From NCBI GenBank assembly GCA_000961765.1, contig LADT01000080.1, positions 1 through 40,235 of the forward strand: a DNA stretch of 40,235 bases, written 5' to 3'. The stretch comes from Clostridiaceae bacterium BRH_c20a. Its GTDB lineage: Bacteria; Bacillota; Peptococcia; Peptococcales; BICA1-8. This document shows, one piece after another, positions 25,853-34,919 of the stretch. How positions within the stretch are numbered: the first letter of the stretch is position 1; every line of letters starts with the position of its first letter. The position numbers and the translations under genes are program-made. The notes below the pieces were generated by a model. That model saw only the letters and a list, made by a program, of their open reading frames with translations. It ran no database searches and had not been told where the DNA came from.

Positions 25853-25870
25853 TGTGGAGGGTAGTTTTCT
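25831..25870 (+). terminator. Strong intrinsic terminator
   Basis: A 16-bp perfect stem (25831-25846 with 25855-25870) with an 8-nt loop. It separates the decay zone from the arsenic island. Confidence 0.8.
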
Positions 25871-26034
25871 TATATAAATATTATCTTCTTTTAGGCTAAA
25901 AAAGTAAACAAAAACCCTGCTAATGAATGGTATCCATACATAGATAAAATTAACTTGAAATTATTGCAAAAAGAGAAAAAAAGGAATAATATATAATCAT
26001 AATTGAATATACTCATTTATGGGGGGTGAACAGA

Positions 26035-26409
26035 TTGATCTTATCTGAAGTGTTTAAGGCTTTAGGGGATGATAATAGAATAAGAATATTAAATATTTTA
26101 AGATATGAAGAATTTTGTGTTTGTGATATTGAAGAAATACTAGGAGTAACCCAATCAAATGCCTCACGGCACTTAAATAAATTAAAAAATACTGGATTAA
26201 TTATCTTTCGCAAAAAATCACAGTGGGTTTATTACCGTTTGAACGAAAAATTTATTAATGATAATTTATTATTAATAAATTATCTGGAAGAAAAATTTAA
26301 TAAATCTAAACAATTAGCAAAAGACATAAATAATATGCGGGAATATAAAAATAAAGGGTTAGGATGTGAAAAATTAACTCAAAAAATAACAAACATTAAA
26401 TCAAAGTAG
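26035..26409 (+). CDS. arsR: ArsR-family arsenic-responsive repressor
   Basis: 124 residues, winged helix-turn-helix. The metal site CVCD lies in EEFCVCDIEEILGV, like the As(III)-binding Cys pair of classical ArsR. The recognition helix is TQSNASRHLNKLKNTGL. On binding arsenite it would release the operator and allow expression of the efflux gene downstream. TTG at 26035 was chosen because GGGGGGTG is 6-8 bases upstream; the GTG at 26026 overlaps that site. It is the first gene of the arsenic island. Confidence 0.9.
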   Translation: MILSEVFKALGDDNRIRILNILRYEEFCVCDIEEILGVTQSNASRHLNKLKNTGLIIFRKKSQWVYYRLNEKFINDNLLLINYLEEKFNKSKQLAKDINNMREYKNKGLGCEKLTQKITNIKSK

Positions 26410-26523
26410 AGTCAATAATTTGACACTCTTTAACTAATGATTATGAATATTGACATATTAGAATAAAAAATGCCAATATATTTAATTTGTGGTAGAAAAA
26501 TAATGAAAGGTGTGGTCTATTTT

Positions 26524-27570
26524 ATGGGTTTTTTTGAAAGATATCTTACCATTTGGGTAGCATTATGTATTGTAGTTGGGGTTGCAATTGGTCAAATTTT
26601 TCCGGTTATTCCAGAAGTGTTAAGTCAATTTGAATATGCACAGGTTTCCATACCTGTAGCAATTTTAATCTGGTTAATGATTTATCCTATGATGTTAAAA
26701 ATTGATTTTGGTAGTATTGTGCAGGCGACTAAAAAACCAAAGGGCTTGACTGTAACATGTGTTACCAACTGGTTAATTAAACCCTTTACCATGTACTTAA
26801 TTGCCTATTTCTTTTTGAAAATAGTTTTCAGCCCTTGGATTTCTGATGATTTGGGTAATCAATATCTTGCAGGGGCCATTTTATTAGGGGCCGCCCCTTG
26901 TACGGCAATGGTTTTTGTCTGGAGCCATTTAACTAGTGGAGATCCTGCCTATACTTTAGTTCAAGTAGCAGTTAATGATCTAATATTACTAGTTGCTTTT
27001 ACTCCTATAGTAGCAGTTTTATTGGGAGTAACTGATGTTTTTGTGCCATATGAGACTCTTTTCCTTTCAGTATTTTTGTTTGTAGTAATACCACTAGCTG
27101 CTGGATACCTGTCTAGAAGATATATTATAAAAAATCATGGAATGGATTATTTTGAAAATGTTTTTTTGAAAAAGTTTAATAATACAACCATCATTGGTTT
27201 ACTATTGACACTAATCATTATATTTTCCTTCCAAGGAGACGTAATACTAAGCAATCCTCTTCATATAGCATTAATAGCAATTCCATTAATAATTCAGACC
27301 TTCTTAATTTTTGCAATTGCCTATGGTTGGGCTAAAGCCTGGAAATTACCTCATAATATCGCGGCTCCGGCAGGAATGATAGGAGCAAGTAACTTTTTTG
27401 AATTAGCAGTTGCCGTGGCTATCTCTTTATTCGGGTTGGAATCGGGTGCTACATTAGCTACTGTTGTAGGGGTCCTAGTAGAAGTTCCCGTAATGCTGGC
27501 TTTAGTTCGGATAGCAAATAATACACGAGGCTGGTTCCCGGAAGCATCAGTTGTCAAGGGGAAAGTATAA
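26524..27570 (+). CDS. acr3: Acr3-type arsenite efflux permease
   Basis: 348 residues with about ten membrane segments. The start MGFFERYLTIWVALCIVVGV and the segment GAILLGAAPCTAMVFVWSHL (with the essential Cys) are typical of Acr3 arsenite/H+ antiporters. A later LATVVGVLVEVPVMLALV segment is also characteristic. It removes arsenite, the product of arsenate respiration, from the cytoplasm. ATG 26524 fits the family N terminus and follows AAAGGTG; upstream in-frame starts add an unlikely extension. It lies directly after arsR. Confidence 0.93.
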   Translation: MGFFERYLTIWVALCIVVGVAIGQIFPVIPEVLSQFEYAQVSIPVAILIWLMIYPMMLKIDFGSIVQATKKPKGLTVTCVTNWLIKPFTMYLIAYFFLKIVFSPWISDDLGNQYLAGAILLGAAPCTAMVFVWSHLTSGDPAYTLVQVAVNDLILLVAFTPIVAVLLGVTDVFVPYETLFLSVFLFVVIPLAAGYLSRRYIIKNHGMDYFENVFLKKFNNTTIIGLLLTLIIIFSFQGDVILSNPLHIALIAIPLIIQTFLIFAIAYGWAKAWKLPHNIAAPAGMIGASNFFELAVAVAISLFGLESGATLATVVGVLVEVPVMLALVRIANNTRGWFPEASVVKGKV

Positions 27571-27613
27571 AATTTAACTTAAAAACCTAAAGTTTTATAA
27601 AATATAGATAGTG

Positions 27614-27644
27614 AAAATAGAGGTTGATTGCCAGCCTCTATTTT
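27614..27644 (+). terminator. Intrinsic terminator after acr3
   Basis: AAAATAGAGG (27614-27623) pairs with CCTCTATTTT (27635-27644). It separates acr3 from the sensory genes. Confidence 0.7.
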
Positions 27645-27792
27645 AGCCTTGAAGAAAGTATAGGTTTGAGGTGGTATAAGTGCAACTAAGGCTTTCGCCG
27701 TCGCCAGTCACTCTATTTCTTTGGATTTATTTATTTCATAAATAGAAGGATAAAAAGAATTTTTGTTGAAGAATCAATTATAAATTTTTTTT

Positions 27793-28743
27793 ATGGAGGT
27801 GTTACCTATACTTAAACAGATAAGACTTCCAATAACAGCACTAATCCTAATTATCTTGCTAACTACTTTTGTTATAGGGTGCAAAAACGTACCAAATGAC
27901 AGTATAGATATATCCCTTAAAGATACGGAGAGGGTGGACAATAATAAGCATGAAGATAAGTCAAATACCTTAAGAGTTGCTTTTTCTGCCATTACTTCTC
28001 CTAAAGAAAGTATTATATATTACGGTGATTTATTAAAATATATTGAAAATGAGTTAGGTATAAAAGTGGAAGTTATCCAACGGAAAACCTATCAGGAAGT
28101 AAATGACCTTATTGAAGCAGGGGAAGTAGATTTAGCTTTTATTTGTACTTATGCCTATACTCTGGGTACAAAACAATTTGGATTACAGTCTTTTTTAGTT
28201 CCCCAAAAAAATGGGAAATTAACTTATCAGTCTTATATAATAGTGCCTCAGGATAGTATGATTACGGCTTTTGACCAATTAAAGGGGAAAAGATTTGCTT
28301 TTACTGACCCTATATCAAACACCGGTTATTTATATCCTAAGTATCTGCTTAAGCAAAAGAAGGAAACGGCAGAATCTTTTTTTAAAAATACAATTTTTAC
28401 TTACAGTCATGACAACTCAATAAAAGCAGTAGCTGACAAAATTGTTGATGGAGCAGCTGTAGACGGGCTAGTGTTTGAGTATCTTATTGAGAAAAAACCT
28501 GAAATTAAAGATAAAGTCCGAATAATAGGAAAATCTAAGGAATTTGGTATACCACCAGTAGTAGTAAGTCCAAAGGTTAATACAGAAACAAAAGATAAAC
28601 TAAAAAGGTTATTTTTGAATTTGCATAATTCTGAAGAAGGCAGAGTCATTTTAGAGCACTTAAAAATAGAAAGGTTCAGGGAACAAGAAGATGACAATTA
28701 TGATGCAATAAGGGAAATGGCTAATGAGGTGTTAAATGGGTAG
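27793..28743 (+). CDS. arrX: PhnD-like periplasmic-binding lipoprotein, probable arsenic sensor partner (ArrX-like)
   Basis: 316 residues from ATG 27793. A signal segment ends in the lipobox VIGC with Cys30, so the mature protein is probably lipid-anchored. The body matches phosphate/phosphonate-type binding proteins (about 55-300, with VEVIQRKTYQEVNDLIEAGEVDLAFICTY-type features). In arsenite oxidase and arsenate reductase systems such proteins (AioX, ArrX) bind oxyanions and signal to the neighbouring kinase. The assigned ATG lies inside the ribosome site GGAGGTG. An in-frame ATA at 27808 is 6 bases after that site and could be a rare start. It overlaps the kinase gene. Confidence 0.82.
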   Translation: MEVLPILKQIRLPITALILIILLTTFVIGCKNVPNDSIDISLKDTERVDNNKHEDKSNTLRVAFSAITSPKESIIYYGDLLKYIENELGIKVEVIQRKTYQEVNDLIEAGEVDLAFICTYAYTLGTKQFGLQSFLVPQKNGKLTYQSYIIVPQDSMITAFDQLKGKRFAFTDPISNTGYLYPKYLLKQKKETAESFFKNTIFTYSHDNSIKAVADKIVDGAAVDGLVFEYLIEKKPEIKDKVRIIGKSKEFGIPPVVVSPKVNTETKDKLKRLFLNLHNSEEGRVILEHLKIERFREQEDDNYDAIREMANEVLNG

Positions 28744-30187
28744 TAAATTCTTCGTAAAAGCTAAACTTTTAGATATCTTAAAATTCTCTAGCATTAGTAC
28801 AAAAATAATGGGGATAATTATTGGAATAGTCCTGGTATTAGGTGGATGGACCTCCTTTCAAACTTATGATACTATGCAAACTACTCTAAGAGAGCAATTA
28901 ATAAAACAGGGTATATCTACCAGCCAATACATTTCTGCCAGAAGTGTAGACCTTATTTTTACAAATGATACTTTTACCTTACACCAGCTAATTTCTAAGG
29001 TCGTTGAAAGCAATAAGGATGTCCGTTATGTTTTTATTTTAGATTCCCAGGGAGATTTAATCACTAATAGTTTTGGAAAAATTTTACCTAAAGGATTGCT
29101 TGATGCTAATAAAGTTTCAGCAGATAGCCAACAAAATATCCAAACTTTAAATACCGAGGAAGGACTTGTTTATGATATTGCCATACCAATTTTTGAAGGT
29201 ACAGCAGGAACCGTGCGATTAGGAATGTCTGAATTGGAAATACAAAAAATTTTAGATAAAACAATGCAAAGAATGCTGGTAACTACAATTTTAGTGGCGG
29301 TAATAGGTATTTTTGTTGCCTATTTTTTCACCTCTCTCTTAACTAAACCTATTGTTCAAATGGTTGAGACAACTAAAGCAATAGGAAAAGGTCAATTTGA
29401 TCAAAAAGTTAAGCTTTCCTGGGCCCACGATGAAATAATGGTCCTAGGTAAAGCATTTAATGAGATGATTGAAAATCTGCAAAAATCTGATCAGGTGCGA
29501 TCAAATTTACTTAAGAAGATTATTAGCGCCCAAGAGGAGGAACGGAAAAGGATTGCTAGAGAATTACACGATCAAACAGGTCAATCTTTGACCTCATTGA
29601 TGATCGGTTTAAAAATGTTGGAAGAAAGTAAAGATATTGAAGAAATTAAGAACAATTCTATGCAACTTAGACAACTTACTAATGATATCTTAGATGAAAT
29701 ACGAGATTTGTCTTTGGCTCTAAGACCTAGTGTTTTAGATGATTTGGGATTGGAAGCGGCATTAAGTAGGTACACCCAGGATTGCTCTGTTAAACTGGGA
29801 ATAGATGTAGATTTTCAAGCTTTTGGTATGCAGGGTTTATATTTAGAACCTGAGATTAGGTTAACAATATACAGGGTTGTACAGGAAGCATTAACTAATG
29901 TAGCTAAATATTCCAAAGCTTCTGAAGCCAGTGTCATTTTAGAACGTAAAGGAGATAATTTAATCGCCATCATCGAGGATAATGGTGTAGGCTTTGATGT
30001 ACAAACAATTTTGGACTCAACTATTTATGAGAAAAAATTAGGACTACATGGTATGATGGAAAGGGTTAATCTAATTGGTGGAGAATTAACAATCGAGTCA
30101 GAACCGGGAATGGGAACAACTATCTATAACCATATTAGTTTAAAAGGATTGGTGGCTAATGAAAAAAGTAAAGATTTTAATAGCTGA
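28736..30187 (+). CDS. arrS: Sensor histidine kinase of the NarL/HisKA_3 type (ArrS-like)
   Basis: 483 residues. The first membrane segment is at about 22-42 and the second at about 180-203, enclosing an extracytoplasmic sensor domain. A HAMP domain follows (about 204-255). The HisKA_3 H-box is KRIARELHDQTGQSL with the phospho-accepting His. The ATPase part shows DNGVGFD and LGLHGMMERV. It would phosphorylate the response regulator encoded next. The start ATG overlaps the lipoprotein stop (ATGGGTAG), and the end overlaps the regulator by 29 bp, so all three are translationally coupled. Confidence 0.92.
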   Translation: MGSKFFVKAKLLDILKFSSISTKIMGIIIGIVLVLGGWTSFQTYDTMQTTLREQLIKQGISTSQYISARSVDLIFTNDTFTLHQLISKVVESNKDVRYVFILDSQGDLITNSFGKILPKGLLDANKVSADSQQNIQTLNTEEGLVYDIAIPIFEGTAGTVRLGMSELEIQKILDKTMQRMLVTTILVAVIGIFVAYFFTSLLTKPIVQMVETTKAIGKGQFDQKVKLSWAHDEIMVLGKAFNEMIENLQKSDQVRSNLLKKIISAQEEERKRIARELHDQTGQSLTSLMIGLKMLEESKDIEEIKNNSMQLRQLTNDILDEIRDLSLALRPSVLDDLGLEAALSRYTQDCSVKLGIDVDFQAFGMQGLYLEPEIRLTIYRVVQEALTNVAKYSKASEASVILERKGDNLIAIIEDNGVGFDVQTILDSTIYEKKLGLHGMMERVNLIGGELTIESEPGMGTTIYNHISLKGLVANEKSKDFNS

Positions 30188-30803
30188 TGACCATGCCGTA
30201 TTAAGAAGTGGCCTTATGATGATGTTAAATGCTCAAATGGATATGGAAGTAGTTGCCGAAGCTTCAAATGACTCTGAAACAATCCTTTTAAGTCAAAAAC
30301 ACAAACCCAATGTAGTACTCCTTGATTTAAGTATGCCCATACATGGTGGCCTTAGGGTAATTCCAGAAATTAAAAAGGCATGCCCGGCCACGAAAATTTT
30401 AGTTCTTACAATGCACGATGATGAAAGTTATCTCAAGGATGTACTCAAATTAGGCGGAAATGGTTATATTCTAAAAAAGGCAGCAGATACAGATCTTCTT
30501 TCTGCAATAAGATCAGTATTCCGGGGTGAGAATTATATTGACCCATCAATGACAAAACATTTAATTTTTGATATGTTTGATACAGTACAAGAAAGTGAAG
30601 GAAATAATCATCTTAGCCAACGGGAAACAGGGGTTTTAAAATATATGGCACAAGGATATACTAACCAACAAATCTCTGATAAATTATTTATTAGTGTTAA
30701 AACTGTAGAAACCTATAAGGTAAGAATAAAGAAAAAACTTAACATAAGCCGCCGCTCAGAACTTGTGAGATATGCTATCAATTTGGGATTAGTTGATTTC
30801 TAA
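30159..30803 (+). CDS. arrR: NarL/LuxR-type response regulator (ArrR-like)
   Basis: 214 residues. The receiver domain (1-120) has the acidic pair in IADDHAVLRSGL and the phosphorylation Asp in VVLLDLSMP. The C-terminal LuxR helix-turn-helix (about 150-210) shows LSQRETGVLKYMAQGYTNQQISDKL split by its usual turn. It probably activates the arsenate reductase operon that follows. The target sites were not identified. A strong terminator follows. Confidence 0.92.
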   Translation: MKKVKILIADDHAVLRSGLMMMLNAQMDMEVVAEASNDSETILLSQKHKPNVVLLDLSMPIHGGLRVIPEIKKACPATKILVLTMHDDESYLKDVLKLGGNGYILKKAADTDLLSAIRSVFRGENYIDPSMTKHLIFDMFDTVQESEGNNHLSQRETGVLKYMAQGYTNQQISDKLFISVKTVETYKVRIKKKLNISRRSELVRYAINLGLVDF

Positions 30804-30805
30804 AA

Positions 30806-30843
30806 AAAAGCGGATGTCAGGGCAAAACCTGACATCCGCTTTT
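30806..30843 (+). terminator. Intrinsic terminator after the response regulator
   Basis: A 16-bp perfect stem (30806-30821 with 30828-30843) with a 6-nt loop and a T-rich tail. It isolates the sensory operon from the arr operon. Confidence 0.88.
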
Positions 30844-31003
30844 ACTTTTGTCGGGTTTTTTATGTACAAGAGGGCTAAATTAGTCAGGGTTTCGCTGATA
30901 GCTTTTTGTGAAATAATTTACGATAATATATATAAATTAAATTTATTCTATCTATGTTGAACTAGACTTAATTAAAATAATTTTTAGAATTGGAGGGATA
31001 ATT

Positions 31004-33541
31004 ATGGAGGTATCGCGTCGAAGTTTTCTGAAAATCTCTGCAGCTACAGGCCTTTTAGCAACAGGAATATCCGGTACAAAAATGATGCTAACTGCATTTG
31101 CAGAAAATAGTAATGCAAGTGCTAACAGTAGTGGTGAGTGGAAAGCTTCAACTTGCCAGGGGTGTACTACCTGGTGTCCTGTTCAGGTAAAGGTAGTGGA
31201 TGGCAGAGCTATAAAAGTTAGAGGTAACCCATACTCATTAGCCCATCGTGGGAATGTCTGTCCTAGGGCTCATATTTCTTTACAGCAGGTCTATGATCCC
31301 GATCGGGTTAAGGTTCCCATGAAAAGAACAAATCCCAAAAAGGGAAGAAATGAAGACCCCCAATTTGTACCTATTTCATGGGAAGAGGCCATTGATACCA
31401 TAACGGATAAAATGATGGAACTTCGCAAAAACAATGAAACTCACAAGTATGCTTTACTTCGTGGGCGTTATACCTATCTTAATGAGGTTATCTATGGATC
31501 AATGCCTAAGATTTTTGGTTCTCCAAATAATATTTCCCATAGTGCAATTTGCGCTGAGGCAGAAAAGTTTGGGTCGTTTTATACAGAAGGGTTATGGGAT
31601 TACAGAGATTATGACTTATTAAATACTAAATATGTTTTATTGTGGGGCGGTGACCCTATTGCATCAAATAGGATGACTCCCCATGCTATAAATGTCTGGG
31701 GTGAGGTTCTCGATAATGCCAAGGTTATTGCAATCGACCCTAGACTTTCAGCTACTGCTTCTAAATCCCATGAATGGTTGCCGGTAATTCCTGGGGAAGA
31801 TGGGGCTTTAGCATTAGCCATTGCCCATGTAATTTTAGTAGAGGGTATGTGGTATAAGGAGTTTGTCGGAGATTTTATTGATGGTATTAATCAATTTAAG
31901 ACGGGTCAAGTTGTACCTGAAGAGTCATTCCAGGAGAAATATACTTATGGTCTAGTTAAGTGGTGGAATTTAGAGCTTAAAGATAGAACTCCCCAATGGG
32001 CAGAAAAAATAACTGGTATTTCAGCAGAACAAATAATTAAAGTTGCTAAAGGTTTTGCAGCAGCAGCCCCAAATGCCATATCTTGGCTTACACCCGGCGC
32101 TTCCATGCAGGTTAGAGGTGCATATAGTGCTATGGCCTGCCATGCCCTTAACGGCTTAGTCGGCTCAGTAGACAATGTTGGTGGAACATTACAGAGCTCA
32201 AAAGTTCCCATTGGGAAAGCACCCGATTTTAGTGCATATATTGATGAAATTGCCGCTAAGGGTGCCAAGTATGCAAAGATTGACCACAGGGGTACAAAAG
32301 AATTTCCAGCACTAAACGGTGGGAAATCCGGTGGCGGTGTTGTTACTAACAGAGTTGCTGATGGCATTATTAATGAAGATCCCTATGAGATAAAAATGGC
32401 AATCGGCTACTGGAATAACTTTGTATATTCCTGTTCCGAAACATCAAGGTGGGAGAAAGCTCTCGAAAAATTGCCCTTCTTTGTGCATATAACGACCCAT
32501 CCCGCCGAAATGAGCATGTATGCTGATATAGTTTTACCTGCAGCCCATCATTTATTTGAAAGATGGGGTATGTTAAAATCAAAAGCCAATAGATATGGCT
32601 ATGCAACATTAAATCAAAGGGTTATTGAACCGATGTGGGATGTAAAAACTGATGAAACTGAAGTTACTTGGCTTATTGCGGAAAGTTTAGCTAAGAAGGG
32701 TTATGACAATTTATTAAGATATTTTAAAGAGCAATTTGTTGATCCTGATACAGGAAAGCAGCCTACTAATGGCATGGAGTTTACTATATATGCCACCAAA
32801 TTGCTTACTCAGGACATCTGGGATCCTACAAAAGGGGCTAAAGGAGATAAATTAAAAGGCTGGGAAGAATTTAAGGAAAAAGGTGTTTGGAACTCAGTGG
32901 CTTACCCCTATAAAGGAAAATGGGGCAATTTTGGCACAGAAACAAAAATGTTTGAGTTTTATAGTGAAACGCTAAAGAAAGCTCTTGAAGGCCATGCTAC
33001 CAAGCACAGTACTACTGTAGATGACATTATGGTAACCTGTAAATATGAAGCTAAAGGTGATTTAGCTTTTGCCCCCCATCATGAACCGGCTTTACGTTGG
33101 GGTGATGAAAAGGCATATCCATATATCTTCTTTGAACATAGGTCTCGTTTAAATCGGGAAGGCCGGTCGGCTAATTGTACTTGGTATCAGGAATTTAAAG
33201 ATGTAGATCCAGGTGATGAAAAATGGGATGATGTGGCTAAAATTAATCCCACTGATGGGGCTATGTTAGGAATTAAAACCGGGGATAAAGTTCGCCTTAC
33301 TACGCCCGTTGGGCAGATTGAATGTACCGCTAAACTCTGGGAAGGTATCAGACCCGGTACAATCGGAAAATGTTATGGTCAGGGTCATTGGGCATATGGC
33401 AGATTAGCCGCTAAAGATTTTCACAAAAAAATCCCCCGGGGTGGTAATAATAATGAAATATTGCCGGCAGAGTATGATAGATTTAGCGGCAGTACTGCCC
33501 GGCATGGCGGGGTAACCCGGGTTCGGATAGAAAAAATTTAA
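31004..33541 (+). CDS. arrA: Respiratory arsenate reductase, molybdopterin catalytic subunit
   Basis: 845 residues, DMSO reductase superfamily. It reduces arsenate to arsenite outside the membrane as a terminal respiratory step. A Tat signal is present (SRRSFLK at 4-10). The [4Fe-4S] ligands are Cys51, Cys54, Cys58 and Cys86. Cys183 in HSAICAEAEKFG is the probable Mo ligand. The segments QVYDPDRVKVPMKRTNPKKG and RGRYTYLNEVIYG are strongly ArrA-like and favour ArrA over the arsenite oxidase ArxA. GGAGGG lies upstream of the ATG. It is followed by arrB, a chaperone, an NrfD-type anchor and tatA. Substrate assignment is by family and context. Confidence 0.92.
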   Translation: MEVSRRSFLKISAATGLLATGISGTKMMLTAFAENSNASANSSGEWKASTCQGCTTWCPVQVKVVDGRAIKVRGNPYSLAHRGNVCPRAHISLQQVYDPDRVKVPMKRTNPKKGRNEDPQFVPISWEEAIDTITDKMMELRKNNETHKYALLRGRYTYLNEVIYGSMPKIFGSPNNISHSAICAEAEKFGSFYTEGLWDYRDYDLLNTKYVLLWGGDPIASNRMTPHAINVWGEVLDNAKVIAIDPRLSATASKSHEWLPVIPGEDGALALAIAHVILVEGMWYKEFVGDFIDGINQFKTGQVVPEESFQEKYTYGLVKWWNLELKDRTPQWAEKITGISAEQIIKVAKGFAAAAPNAISWLTPGASMQVRGAYSAMACHALNGLVGSVDNVGGTLQSSKVPIGKAPDFSAYIDEIAAKGAKYAKIDHRGTKEFPALNGGKSGGGVVTNRVADGIINEDPYEIKMAIGYWNNFVYSCSETSRWEKALEKLPFFVHITTHPAEMSMYADIVLPAAHHLFERWGMLKSKANRYGYATLNQRVIEPMWDVKTDETEVTWLIAESLAKKGYDNLLRYFKEQFVDPDTGKQPTNGMEFTIYATKLLTQDIWDPTKGAKGDKLKGWEEFKEKGVWNSVAYPYKGKWGNFGTETKMFEFYSETLKKALEGHATKHSTTVDDIMVTCKYEAKGDLAFAPHHEPALRWGDEKAYPYIFFEHRSRLNREGRSANCTWYQEFKDVDPGDEKWDDVAKINPTDGAMLGIKTGDKVRLTTPVGQIECTAKLWEGIRPGTIGKCYGQGHWAYGRLAAKDFHKKIPRGGNNNEILPAEYDRFSGSTARHGGVTRVRIEKI

Positions 33542-33568
33542 TCTCAATAAAAACTGGAGGTGATTAAT

Positions 33569-34255
33569 TTGGCTAATTTTGCAATGGTAATTGATCTTCA
33601 TAAATGTGTGGGCTGTGGAGCATGCTCAATTGCTTGTAAAAATGAAAATAATGTCCAGGAAGGTTTTTTCTGGTCCAGTTATCAGCATAAAACAACTGGT
33701 ACATTTCCAAATGTTAAGTATGAATATATACCTACCCTTTGTAACCACTGTGAAAATGCACCATGTGTTAAAGCTTGTCCGGTAGGTGCGATGTATAAAG
33801 ATGAAAATGGAATAACTATGCATGATGCTAAGAAATGCATAGGCTGTAAAACATGTATGCTGGCTGATCCCTATGGGGTTATTTCTTATAATAAAGCTCA
33901 TCCCCATAAACTTTGGAAGGATAACAGCTCAGCTATTAAAGATGTAACTTCTAGTGGGACAGAAACTTCTAAAAAAGCCGGGGTACCTATTCCCTATTAT
34001 AATCCCGAGCGAGAAAAGACCTATGCTGGTATTAGACCGGAAGGGGTGGTGGAAAAATGTACTTTTTGCGACCACCGGGTAAAAGAAGGGGAGCTCCCTT
34101 ATTGCGCAGCGTCTTGTCCTGCAAAGGCCAGAATTTTTGGTGACTTGGAAGATCCAAAAAGCGAAGTCAATACATTGTTGAATAAACATAAAAACTTTCA
34201 GCTTAAACCGGAACTGGGTGCAAAACCCAAGGTGTTTTATATTAGGCAATACTAA
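33569..34255 (+). CDS. arrB: Arsenate reductase iron-sulfur subunit
   Basis: 228 residues, a DmsB/PsrB-like four-cluster ferredoxin subunit. Cluster motifs include CVGCGACSIACKN, CNHCENAPCVKACP, CIGCKTCMLADP and, near the C terminus, CTFCDHRV with CAASCP. It carries electrons to ArrA. In the third motif (Cys90, Cys93, Cys96) the expected fourth Cys is Asp100. Asp can ligate Fe-S clusters and may shift the potential; family alignment would show if this is common. TTG 33569 was chosen for its spacing from GGAGGTG; the GTG at 33560 overlaps that site. Confidence 0.92.
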   Translation: MANFAMVIDLHKCVGCGACSIACKNENNVQEGFFWSSYQHKTTGTFPNVKYEYIPTLCNHCENAPCVKACPVGAMYKDENGITMHDAKKCIGCKTCMLADPYGVISYNKAHPHKLWKDNSSAIKDVTSSGTETSKKAGVPIPYYNPEREKTYAGIRPEGVVEKCTFCDHRVKEGELPYCAASCPAKARIFGDLEDPKSEVNTLLNKHKNFQLKPELGAKPKVFYIRQY

Positions 34256-34285
34256 GGAAACTTTAAGATTGAATGAAAGGGTGTA

Positions 34286-34906
34286 ATGCTAATGATGCAA
34301 ACAAACCAAATTCATGAAAAAAGGGCCAACTGCTACAAATTATTATCTTTATGTTTCTATCAACCTGATGCTGAAATTTCAGCTATTATTAAAGCTTTAC
34401 GAAATGAAGTTGACTATTTTTCACAACAAGCGGTTTTTAAGCTAGATGAAATCTTAGTTGAGCTAGAAGAGCATAAAGAGAATTTAAATTATTTTTTAAT
34501 TGATTATGGAAAATTGTTCGTTGGTCCATTTAATCTTTTAGCTGCACCCTATAGTTCTGTATATCTAGGTCATGAGCGAAGAGTGATGGGTGATTCAACT
34601 ATAGAAGCTACTAATTTTTATCAAAAGGCTGGGTTAGTTATTAATAATGATTTAAAAGATGCGCCAGATCATATAAAAGTTGAACTGGAATTTATGCAGT
34701 ATTTAATTATGAAAAGCATTTCTATTGGCGAAGAGGAATTTCTAAAATTACAAAAAGAGTTTCTTTTTAATCACCTTTCCTTATGGATTACTGATTTTAA
34801 AAAGGCGGTTACCACTAATTCCAGAACAATATTATATAAAAATTTACTAGAAGTAACCCACATGTTTATATCTCAGGACGAACAGTTTCTTTCCGAAAAA
34901 ATATAA
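34286..34906 (+). CDS. arrD: TorD/DmsD-family chaperone for ArrA
   Basis: 206 residues, all-helical. The segments NCYKLLSLCFYQPD and YGKLFVGPFNLLAAPYSSVYL are typical of TorD-like chaperones, which bind the Tat signal and help insert the molybdenum cofactor into the catalytic subunit. It lies between arrB and the membrane subunit gene. The start could be ATG 34286 or, with better spacing from AAAGGGTG, ATG 34292. Confidence 0.88.
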   Translation: MLMMQTNQIHEKRANCYKLLSLCFYQPDAEISAIIKALRNEVDYFSQQAVFKLDEILVELEEHKENLNYFLIDYGKLFVGPFNLLAAPYSSVYLGHERRVMGDSTIEATNFYQKAGLVINNDLKDAPDHIKVELEFMQYLIMKSISIGEEEFLKLQKEFLFNHLSLWITDFKKAVTTNSRTILYKNLLEVTHMFISQDEQFLSEKI

Positions 34907-34919
34907 AGGAGGGATAAGC

